Below, one piece after another: positions 55,352 to 64,000 of a stretch of DNA of 64,000 nucleotides. The first letter of the stretch is position 1, and each line of letters begins with the position of its first letter. The notes under the pieces were generated by a model. The model saw only the letters and a list, made by a program, of their open reading frames with translations, searched no databases and had not been told where the DNA came from. Made by a program: the position numbers and the translations under genes. The DNA is from Cinnamomum chago (lineage: Eukaryota > Streptophyta > Magnoliopsida > Laurales > Lauraceae), in contig CP142459.1 in assembly GCA_038049695.1 (NCBI GenBank), positions 68,192,001 to 68,256,000 on the forward strand, written 5' to 3'.

Positions 55352-58000
55352 TTACAGCAGGTGCATGCGCTCCACATAAGAGTGAAGCAGCCATCTACTA
55401 AGGGACTCCCCACACCCAACAAAACACCCTGAGTTTCCATTTTCGGTGAAGAACGGAAACCTGAAGAGATGAAGGAGCTCCTGTACAGACTGTCTGACCA
55501 TTGAAGAACCCGTCACCCTGCTGCGCCTACCCCACCCTGTGATAATATCAATTCTGTTGGGTCCAGCACCTGATTCAAGCAACTGTTTACGGAACCAAGC
55601 AAGTGTCCTTGATAAAGCTGTCACAGCAGTTCCATCGGACATGACATGAAGATTAATGAGCCAGTAGGAAGCGCTCTTCTCTCTTACTGCATCTGGGTAT
55701 ACATTCTTTTGTGCAGCAACCTCCCAAACAGAACCTGCCTCCTCCTTGAGGCCTGACTTGTGAAGAAAATCAATAACAGCATCCACCAATCCTCTTTTGC
55801 TCTCCCTATCCTCACTGTGCATCAGATCCAGAAAGTTGCTTGCATGGTCCCTCACATTCTGGCCATCAGGTTCAGCTGCTGGCAAGGTCAGCAGAAACAC
55901 ATGTGCAGGATGGCCTGTGATTGACATGAGCTCACAGCATGACCACATATCACAAGAATACTGTGTGTCAGTACAGCAGCTGAGGAGCAGTGTATATGTC
56001 TGCAAGGAGGGCCGTAAACCCAATCTAAGCATGGTCTGCAGCACGTCGTAAGCATCAGAGAACCGGTGCGCCCTGAGGAATGCACTGAGTAGGGAATTGC
56101 ATGTAGGGACATTTGGCATCAGACCAGCATTGAGCATCGACTGATACCATCCTCGAGCCTTGTCGAGATTGCCAACCTTGCCCCATAAATCTATCAGGAG
56201 ACCATACACAGGCTCATCAGGAATCCAATTATGCTGCTTCATCTCTGCAAACACTGCTTCAGCTTCATCAAGATATCCACAATGACCAAGGACCTCCATC
56301 ACAATGCTGTAAGTAACCATATCAGGGCGGAATCCTGCATTCTGCATATCCCGGTATAATTTCAAAGCACTAGGATAGTTGTGTGCCTTTGCTTGCAAAG
56401 CAATCATGATGTTGTAAGTAACCAGGTTTGGGACACATCCTTGCTCAACCATCTCAGAAAATAGCTTGTAAGCAGAAGGAAGATGGCCTGCTTTACCCAG
56501 GCAATTGATTATTACACCATATGTGAAGGTGTCGGGAGAAAGACCTGCTTCTTGCATTTCCCTGTACATACCCATTGCAATTTCAAGATACCCGGCTTTT
56601 GCATGGATGTCAATTAAGGTACAGTATGTAACACGGTCTGGTTGGCATCCTGCTTCCTGCATCTGGTAGAAAACATTGACAGCCTCTTGAATGTAATTTG
56701 CACGGCCATAACTATGAATCAGACGATTATATGTCACTACATTTGGCCGGCACCCATCCCTAATCATCTCATCAATAAGCCTCCTCATGGCACCAAACTG
56801 TCGAGCACGTCCAAGAATACCGGCCATGGTGGTGTAGCTATGCTCATCGTGCTTGAAGCCTGCCTGTCTTTTCAACCAGTAGAAAAAGCCAAGAGCAACC
56901 GAATGATCTTGAAGTGATTTGAGAATCTGGTTGGCTTGATATGCATCGAACTTAAGGTTAAGATTTCCCAGAGCCTCTTCCGCAGCAGGTCCCCATTTTA
57001 GCTGCCTCAAAATGTGATAAACATGATCAATTGCACGTGCAGCAAGTACAGGCGGGCTAGCACATGGGATAGCTCTGGCTTGCATTTGCATATTTCTTAC
57101 AGGTTGTGGCACCTTATCCCTGGATTTAATGTTCCTGGGAATGGTAGTTGCAAATTTCTCTTCTAAGGCTTGTGCAGTAAAGCTTGGACTTGAGGTCATT
57201 CTGTATGAATTAACTTTGGAGTTTGGAAGTAAAGCCTGCCTCTTATCCCTTGTATCTGACCGTATATTTTGACTCTGTCCTGAAGTCCCTCTTATTGTGT
57301 TTGGAACATGTTGAAGACCTTTCATTGATGTAGACTTCTCGGCTTTACCTTTAGGGCCATGATAGTGACCTGAGGAAGTTGATCCCCTTGCAAGACCAGG
57401 TGTCATTCCATGGACCTTGGGATTGTTATCTGCTTTACGAGACTTCCCAGTTGGTGGTCTTACAATGGGAAAGGACCCAGTAGAATCAACCATGCAATTT
57501 GGGGGCATGGTAAGGAAGCCAGTGCCATCTGATGCCCATAGTTTGTGATTCACTAAATCAGACAAGAAACCAACTGTTGCAGCTCCGGCCTTCATTAACT
57601 GATCAGCAACAAGACCAGAGGAAAGCCCAAAATCCTTGTGAGGAGCATGAACATCACCATTTATCAAAGTCACATCAGCTGACCTCAAAGAAGATCTTGG
57701 AGTGGATTGAACATGAGGAACTGAAGCCGGATATACACAACTTTCAATTTTGTGACAATCAACAGATCCTGTTGGATCTCTAGGAAGAGCAGTTCCAGCT
57801 TCTTTTGCAGTTTTGGACAGTAAAGTGGAAGCTTTATGCGGAGAAAGAACATCGGGGCTTTGGGACTGCTTTTTTGAAATACAGTGCTCATCATCAGAGC
57901 AAGTAGATGAAGCCCCATCTGCAGGAGTGCTTCTTGAACCACTGAGGAAAAAAGACCTTGCACATTGAGAAAGAGAACCGAGTTGCTTTGTCCTCAACAT
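55352..58000 (-). CDS. PPR-SMR protein (At1g18900/At1g74750-like), probably mitochondrial
   Basis: Intact 882-codon frame without introns. The N-terminus (MLRTKQLGSLSQCARSFFLS) is Arg/Ser-rich without acids, as in mitochondrial presequences. Residues 30-310 are low-complexity and Ser-rich. At least nine P-type pentatricopeptide repeats, spaced 35 residues, run from about 388 to 700 (HSYTTMAGIL, VVTYNRLIHS, VTYCTLIDIH, FTYGVIINCL, VTYNIMIALQ, VTYSIVMEVL, PVYGLLIDLW, PTCNSLLSAF, QTYTLLLSCC). A C-terminal SMR domain (about 780-855) shows INLHVMS and TGWGRRSRVTG, the LDxH-like and TGxG signatures. The C-terminal NGNSGCF ... SYVERMHLL and overall length match, from memory, the Arabidopsis At1g18900/At1g74750 pair. 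PPR tracts bind organelle RNA base by base; SMR domains are putative endonucleases. The gene looks functional. Confidence 0.95.
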   Translation of the reverse strand: MLRTKQLGSLSQCARSFFLSGSRSTPADGASSTCSDDEHCISKKQSQSPDVLSPHKASTLLSKTAKEAGTALPRDPTGSVDCHKIESCVYPASVPHVQSTPRSSLRSADVTLINGDVHAPHKDFGLSSGLVADQLMKAGAATVGFLSDLVNHKLWASDGTGFLTMPPNCMVDSTGSFPIVRPPTGKSRKADNNPKVHGMTPGLARGSTSSGHYHGPKGKAEKSTSMKGLQHVPNTIRGTSGQSQNIRSDTRDKRQALLPNSKVNSYRMTSSPSFTAQALEEKFATTIPRNIKSRDKVPQPVRNMQMQARAIPCASPPVLAARAIDHVYHILRQLKWGPAAEEALGNLNLKFDAYQANQILKSLQDHSVALGFFYWLKRQAGFKHDEHSYTTMAGILGRARQFGAMRRLIDEMIRDGCRPNVVTYNRLIHSYGRANYIQEAVNVFYQMQEAGCQPDRVTYCTLIDIHAKAGYLEIAMGMYREMQEAGLSPDTFTYGVIINCLGKAGHLPSAYKLFSEMVEQGCVPNLVTYNIMIALQAKAHNYPSALKLYRDMQNAGFRPDMVTYSIVMEVLGHCGYLDEAEAVFAEMKQHNWIPDEPVYGLLIDLWGKVGNLDKARGWYQSMLNAGLMPNVPTCNSLLSAFLRAHRFSDAYDVLQTMLRLGLRPSLQTYTLLLSCCTDTQYSCDMWSCCELMSITGHPAHVFLLTLPAAEPDGQNVRDHASNFLDLMHSEDRESKRGLVDAVIDFLHKSGLKEEAGSVWEVAAQKNVYPDAVREKSASYWLINLHVMSDGTAVTALSRTLAWFRKQLLESGAGPNRIDIITGWGRRSRVTGSSMVRQSVQELLHLFRFPFFTENGNSGCFVGCGESLSRWLLHSYVERMHLL

Positions 58001-58003
58001 TAT

Positions 58004-59485
58004 CTGCAGAGTGTAAACATGCTCAGTGCTTTAGTCTAGAAGGGAGGTCCAGTCGCCAAGAAATATGAAGAACAATAGGAAATCAGAAAAGGTAACAGCA
58101 ATATTAGTTCAATATGATGAACGCGGCCATTAATTAAAATAAACATGAAAATTTAGCTACTAACTTGACCCCACTGCTTTTTCCAGACTACTACTGAAAT
58201 TAAACAGTACCCTGCTGCACCCATACCAGGTTAACACAACCAGCCAACCCAACCACCAGGAAATTCTGGACTCCACTGACTCTATTAGTTCTAAATTGGG
58301 TTAGGGCTGACATCCAAACTACTAATACACATGTTGGTTCGGGTTGGTTCCATACTTGTTCCTCAACCAGATCCAACAAATTGCACCCCCACCCTTCTAA
58401 CCTGAACTCAGCACAGCAATATAGGTTTAGATTGATCATTTTACTTCCAGGATGGGTGCACATTGACATTTCCAACCAAATTAATAAAAAGGCACTTGCC
58501 ATCCTTGGTGATCGATCCCACCCAAACCATATGTTGATATGAGCCCAACCCATTCTCATCCCTAATAAAATATATGTCACACAGTTTACAGTTTTTTTTT
58601 TTTTTTTAATGGTGGCCTGCAGTCAATATTAATTAATCAGATGGAGCAAAATGGATGCCAAATATCCCAAAATTGTTCCAGGATGGTCCACCAAATTTTT
58701 ACTCTGCAAGCAGACAGTTACAAGAAAATTACATAAAAATCGCAAAAATGCCAAAAATCGGATCCAAGATGATCTTTTTTTTAACAAATACTTGAATACA
58801 CCACTCGCTGTGAGGTTTATTATATCACTAATCTGCATCACCAGACGCCAGCTCCACTTGCACAGAATGCAAGAATCAGGATATTACAGCAATCATCCAT
58901 CAATATGCCAAAATTCCCTAAACCCAATTCCTTTAATGGTCACCCGAACAGAAATCAGACAGAAATGACAAATGGAGAAAATTGTTCACAGCACAAATTT
59001 GAACTATAAATAGTTTCTTGTTTTTTGCACCAGACCCATAAGTCCAAATGTAGAGATGGGAAAAACCCAAAAGGCAGAATTCAAATCCAACAATAAAGAA
59101 CTTCTCCGAGTAAAAAGAACATAAAGGTAGAGACTTTCTTAACAGATCTTTGAACAAACACATCAAGATCATTCTCATAACAACAACTTCCTATCGCATC
59201 ATCTACATATATGAGCTCTACTTAGTATTGGGTCTCTCATATCAATCAGGACCACTTCAATCTCAAATGAAACAAAGAAAAGGAAGAAGAAATCGATGAA
59301 AGATTCGTATCTTAACCCATTCGACCCGACGTGGGTGTAATTACCAACCAAGATTCATGAATAAAGATGCATTCTTTCTAGCTTGGGCTTCGATCATTTC
59401 AAGAAAAAAGGAGGATGCGAGAATAAAAAACATGTGATGATCAAGAAATTTCAGAAATTTGGTTCAGATGGGAAGAGCAGAGTAC
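58004..59485 (-). other. Probable 5' UTR intron of the PPR-SMR gene
   Basis: On the minus strand CTCTGCAG immediately precedes ATA-ATG (acceptor at 58004). A donor-like G-GTACTCTGC occurs at 59485, after a CT-rich leader with CCATCTCCTCTCTCTG (59530-59545). The 1.48 kb between has no coding content and contains a MITE-like relic. A weak TATA-like CTTTATACC sits at 59571-59579. The placement of the donor is inference. Confidence 0.42.
58200..58564. mobile_element. Possible hAT-type MITE relic in the PPR leader intron
   Basis: The right end, inverted, reads TAGGGATGAGAATGGG, close to the terminus of the MITE at 13772 (TAGGGATGTAAATGGG). The inside contains repeated GGTTGGTT / AACCAACC-like motifs, as in other members. 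The left end (near TACCCTGCTGCACCC, 58208) is poor, and no 8-bp target duplication was found. Confidence 0.33.
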
Positions 59486-59579
59486 CGTAATGAAGCTTTG
59501 GCCGCAGAGAATGTCTGCAGTGCGTGCAAGACAGAGAGAGGAGATGGAGACGCAGAGGAAGAGTCGTCTTGGTATAAAG

Positions 59580-61884
59580 ATGACTAGGTATTACTATTCC
59601 TCTGCCATGTATGCCATAGAGAGAGGTTTCCAAGCAAACGGGGGTAGGGCGTGTGTTGTGGAATGTGGACTCTCAAAATTCAACAGTCACTGCTGAAAAC
59701 TTACCTTCTGCAACTTTGTTCATACCCCTCCGACTATATTTGAGGATCACTATGGTAATCTTCCGGAGCTCCCAAAAGCTTGGTCCGGTTCAGGCCTGTT
59801 GGAGGTAACAATTACAACCCTAATTCAAGCCCAACCCATTTTATTGATTTGGAATTGTGTGGGGAAATATCATGTCAAGCTCTAATGGGCCAACGTGACC
59901 CCTCTTTTTTTGCAAAAACGCGAAAGCAGGATATTTTTTTGTGAAAAAGTTTTTTCATCGTTTGATGTGATAGATTTATTTCATAAGGAAAAAAAAAAAC
60001 ACTATCAAAATCAGTGCAATATTTCATAGTTTAAAATTGTGTAGGAAGTATCAAGTCAAGCTCTAATGGGTACAAGTGACCTGTCTTTCGATAGAAACAC
60101 TAGGAGAAAAGCGAAAAATTTCCTTGCTAAGAAATTTTGTATTACAAAAAATATATTGAAATTAGTACAATTTCTCATGATTCAACTAAAAGGAAAGTAA
60201 TAAAAGTAAAAGATTTATGTGTTGCGTAGAATCGATGCAAACCCTAAATTCTTGACCGAGTTAAGTGACATTGCTTGTTTGTCAACAATCCACTTGTAAC
60301 CAAAGAGGTGAGGCATTTTCCTTTCCACAAATGCAATTAGTGATTGATCTTGAACTTGGATATGTTTGAGTGTATGGATGTGTGATTATGTATTAAAAAA
60401 AAAACGATAATTCAATAAGCCAAGTTGAATTAGATCTAGGTTAGAACTTGGGTTGAGTATCATATGTGATTCAACCTGGACCAACTTATTAATTAGGTTG
60501 GTATATTATTACTAGGTTGGCAGGTCATTATGTTAAAAATTGCCACTCCACAAAAGACAAACATGCACCTACGGACCTACCTAAAGGAGGAGTTGAGGCC
60601 ATGTGCGAGACCATTGTGTGCGCACCGGGGTAGAGACACAATTTTGGGTGGTTAGGAGGTATACACGTCATCTCGGTCGTCACGGATTACCTGGGAGGCT
60701 TTCCTTATTTTCTATATCCTTAAAACGACACGGTCAACGTGGAGCAGCCGAAACAACACACAAGAATCTTTTATTTTATTTTCACATGGATGCAATCAAT
60801 CGGACAAAACTGAGGGGCAGAAATTCATATTTGTATGTTTTGTTGTTTTGGTGTCTTTCATGATCACAATTATCAATACACCTTTCTTGACCTTCAAGCC
60901 ATTGCATTTTATTGGACCCACATCTCTCGTTGACTTGCAATAAATCTTCTAGACTTCTACGACTGAAAATTCAAAATAGTCATCTGTCCTTGAGAAACGG
61001 ATGGTTATGATTGAAATGTTATTGTCATCTAACTTTGAAATTGACTATCATGATGATGATAATTAAAGATTCTTATTATAGAGCCCAAAAAATAAAAAAT
61101 AAAATACAATTACTCATGATAAATATATGTCAATCTATCATCAAATAAGTCTGGTAGATAATGTAAATAACTTAAGATTACTGGGATCTTTAATGGATCA
61201 AGTCATACATAAATTATTAAAATATTTATTAGGTAGGTCCCACTCAGACTAAGATGGTGCATGGGGTTGGATTTATTGAATTCCATAAATCTTGTGTGGG
61301 ATAACACATAAGTAAAAGCGGTGGGCCCCCTTAGAAGTGTCTTTTTTGTTATTTTTGCAAGATTGAGCTTTAATTGCATTTTGCAACCACTTTATTGTAG
61401 CATGTAGTTTTTATAGGTGGGCGGACCGATGGATGGTACTCTATGCATGTGGTATCACGTACTTCTTTTTTGGACCATTGATCACTTAAATTATGATCCA
61501 CATGAAGTAATATTAAAGGAATCCATCCATGCAACTACATTTAATTGTGATTTTCACATAACCCTTTACAAATTTCTATAAGGAACCCAATAATAGACGG
61601 CCCTACATATCGTATCATGTGATCCTTTAAAATATTCTCCACTTAAACATGGCCCATCATGAAAGATCAAAATCAATAATCAAATAAGATATTATTTATT
61701 TCTAGATTTGTAGAGGATTTTTAAGAGATTTTAGGAGTGGAGTTGGAGATAGATATTAACATGAGAGATTTTACAGCCCATTTGGCAATTTATTAGGTTA
61801 GTAAAAATAATATAAAGCCTCCATTTTTTCAGACAATGAATCACATCAAAAGTACACATCTTCAAATTTTCTTTTTTTTTTTTT
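59580..61884. other. Intergenic DNA with a 182-bp tandem duplication
   Basis: AATTGTGT ... TCAAGCTCTAATGGG recurs at 59853 and 60035 (offset 182), spanning about 59840-60180. It includes the shared segment AATTGTGT-GG-A-TATCA. The rest is AT-rich, with no gene recognised. The first part should include the PPR gene promoter. Confidence 0.55.
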
Positions 61885-63965
61885 AATAAAAAGCCAAAAA
61901 ACAACCTCATTTCTCAACTAAATGGAAAAACTAGAGTGAATGAGTTTTAAATGAGAGAGATTTGAGTAGAGGATTAGAAAAGTGAGGTGGTACATTAAAA
62001 AGCAACATATATTTTTTGTTTATAATTTTATGAAAAAAGAACTATGGTGTTCCTGACATGGCACTCTATATAGCCTCTTCCCCTATTTTTTAAAGAAGAA
62101 AAGTTTTATTTTACTTTTCGTATTGGCTCCCCAATAATTTTTTTCTTACATAGCGGCCCCTCCAAGGCAAGTTTCTTGGTTTTACCCTCGCATTAGACAT
62201 TTTGCCTCCAAATAAATGTTTAGTCTAAAGCTAGTGGAAAATTTTTGAAAATTTGTCTAAGTCGTCTTCAAAACTTTTCAGTAATTACTCAAAGGGAGAG
62301 ACCCTAAATGAACAACTGAGAAACCCCAAATAAAAACCTAATGGAAACTTAAAAGAAAAACAAGAAATATGGAATAAAAGATTTACTTAAAGGGAGGCCT
62401 TTTTCTCTAGTCGACTCCTCTTATCCAGGTCTAAGTGGGAGGGGGAGAGTATCCCTGGATCACTATGTTTAAACATAGATAGAAAGTATAGCCATAAGTT
62501 TCCAATGACGGCTTGGAAAGGCACAAGAGAGTGATACAAGGAAAATGGAAAGAGAAGGAGATATTTATAGGGTTTACAATTGGTAATAAATAGTAATCTC
62601 ACTATTGCTTTGCTGTCAAAGGACACGTGCAGTTTGCTTCGACAAAAAACAAGACAAATAGAAGAAAAAAGAAAAATAGAGAAATAAAATGACACAGGGA
62701 ACAAAGTAAGAGTCTGTATCCCCTATTTCAGTGAAACAGGGGAGTAATGTTTTAGCGAATGAAAACTTGCCACGTGGACTACAAAGGCCGGTCATAAAGG
62801 GATTATTCTTTCAGGTCCAACTCAGCATAATATTTCATATAATTCCAACTCTACTCTTGCCCTCTCCCCCTTTCTCATCTATCACATTTCCGTAATCCTA
62901 TTTGTTTTTATTTTATTTTTAAGTAAAAAAGCAACATCCTTTCTCAACTAAATGACAAAACTGGAGTGAATGAGTTTTAAATGAGAGAGATTTAAGGAGT
63001 AGACGATTAGAAAAATGAGGTGTCACATTAGAGCAACATATATTTTTTGTTTATGGTTTTATGAAAAAAAGAACTACGGTGTTCCTGACGTGGCGCTCTA
63101 TATAGCTTCTTCCCCTATTTTTGAAAGAAGAAAAAATTTACTTTACTTTTTGTATTGGCTCCCCCAATAAATTTTTTCTTACATAGCGGCCCCTCCAAGG
63201 CAAGTTTCTTGGTGTTACCCTCACATTGGACCTTTTGCCTCCAGATAAATTTTTAGTCTAAAGTTAGTGGAAAAAGTTTGAAAATTTGTCTAAGTCATCT
63301 CCAAAACTTTTCAGTAATTACTCAAAGGGGGAGAAATCAAGAAAAAAAAATTATATCTCTCATTCAAGTGTTCTAACCCAACTAGCTTGAATAAATACAA
63401 TAAACCTAAGATTGATCCCCGAGTTTTCAGGGTTGATAGTATCACTCCTAACCAGTAAGCCCAACCCAGCAAGAAAAAACAAATCCCACGAACCTAATTT
63501 AAGCCGAAGTTTGACTACCTAATTCACACATAATCAAGTCATGGTAAAACCACATAACCAAGCCTTAGTTAAACTACACAGTCAACCATGGACACCCGAT
63601 CAAAATATCTAATCAATCTCATAGGATCCAACAAAGTAATAGAAACCCAAAGCGGAGCTCCAATTAAACATTGATAAAAAATCTCAAATCAAATTCCAAA
63701 TAAAAGTCCTAATTAAATCCTAGTAACAAATCTTTGAGAAAAAAAGAGCATTCCGAAATCCTAACCAAATCCCAATTTAACCCCAATAAAACCCAATTTA
63801 TAACCTCAATTAAAACCCCAATCAAAGCACCAATAAAAACCCTAATGAACAACTGTGAAACCCCAAATAAAAACCTAATGGAAACTTAAAAGAAAAATAA
63901 GAAAGATGGAATAAAAAATTTACCTAAAGGGAGGCCTTTTTCTCTAGTCAACTCCTCTTATCCAA
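61885..63965. repeat. Long direct duplication with a 0.5-kb difference
   Basis: Copy A (61885-62428) matches copy B in two blocks: 62905-63333 (offset about 1031) and 63838-63965 (offset about 1538). The shared text includes CTCAACTAAATG, GTTCCTGACGTGGCGCTCTA, CATAGCGGCCCCTCC, TTCAGTAATTACTCAAAGG and AAAGGGAGGCCTTTTTCTC. Copy B has about 500 bp (63334-63837) not in copy A, with many AACCCCAAT / AATAAAACCC phrases. No coding potential and no recognised family. Copy B may continue past the window edge. Confidence 0.8.
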
Positions 63966-64000
63966 AGGTTTAAGAGGGTCCAAAGGTTTAAGAGGGACGG

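Noticed and set aside
56642-57963. Additional frames within the PPR-SMR gene
   Set aside because: They overlap a strongly supported 882-codon gene in other frames and have no domains of their own.

Overview
The window is nuclear DNA of a flowering plant. The evidence is a LysM GPI-protein gene with GT-AG introns, a SAUR auxin-response gene, a nepenthesin-type aspartic protease, a PPR-SMR organelle RNA-binding protein, and a typical plant repeat set: Tat-type Ty3/gypsy elements, a CACTA transposon, a Cassandra TRIM carrying 5S-derived sequence, hAT-type MITEs and a tRNA-derived SINE. The sequence alone does not let me name the species. Gene density is low (four recognisable host genes in 64 kb) and repeats dominate.

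Layout. 1-8750: a decayed Tat-lineage Ty3/gypsy retrotransposon on the minus strand, with its left LTR cut by the window edge. It has a gag-to-RT deletion, a 413-bp tandem duplication inside RT, RNase H domains and an integrase. An extra gene lies on the opposite strand between integrase and the 3' LTR. 8870-9060: a scrap of LINE reverse transcriptase. 9218-10135: the last four exons of a LYM1/LYM3-like LysM receptor gene (plus strand); its LysM exons are not visible and may lie left of the retrotransposon. 10136-14845: intergenic, with a clean 398-bp hAT-type MITE (13772-14169). 14846-15124: a SAUR gene (minus strand) with a TATA box. 15398-32500: mostly AT-rich intergenic DNA with a probable LTR relic, tandem duplications, a second hAT-like MITE, a three-unit hairpin array (25673-25862) and a Myb/SANT-like coding relic (28251-28610).

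32506-45751 is a nest at least three levels deep. A pol-less Tat element (plus strand, 5-bp target duplication GTATG) holds a 3.49-kb solo LTR inside gag. A 2.63-kb non-autonomous CACTA element lies inside its 3' LTR, and a three-LTR Cassandra array with 5S-derived segments lies inside the CACTA. This Tat element also carries the opposite-strand extra gene. 47019-48380: an intact single-exon nepenthesin-like aspartic protease (minus strand). 54105-54285: a SINE with a 10-bp target duplication. 55352-58000: an intact 882-aa PPR-SMR gene (minus strand) with a probable 1.5-kb intron in its 5' UTR. 61885-63965: a long, unidentified direct duplication.

The four host genes share no pathway. The most interesting signal is the extra antisense gene found in both Tat elements, with the same domain order, a promoter-like leader and, in the second copy, an intron-like interruption that could only be spliced from the antisense transcript.
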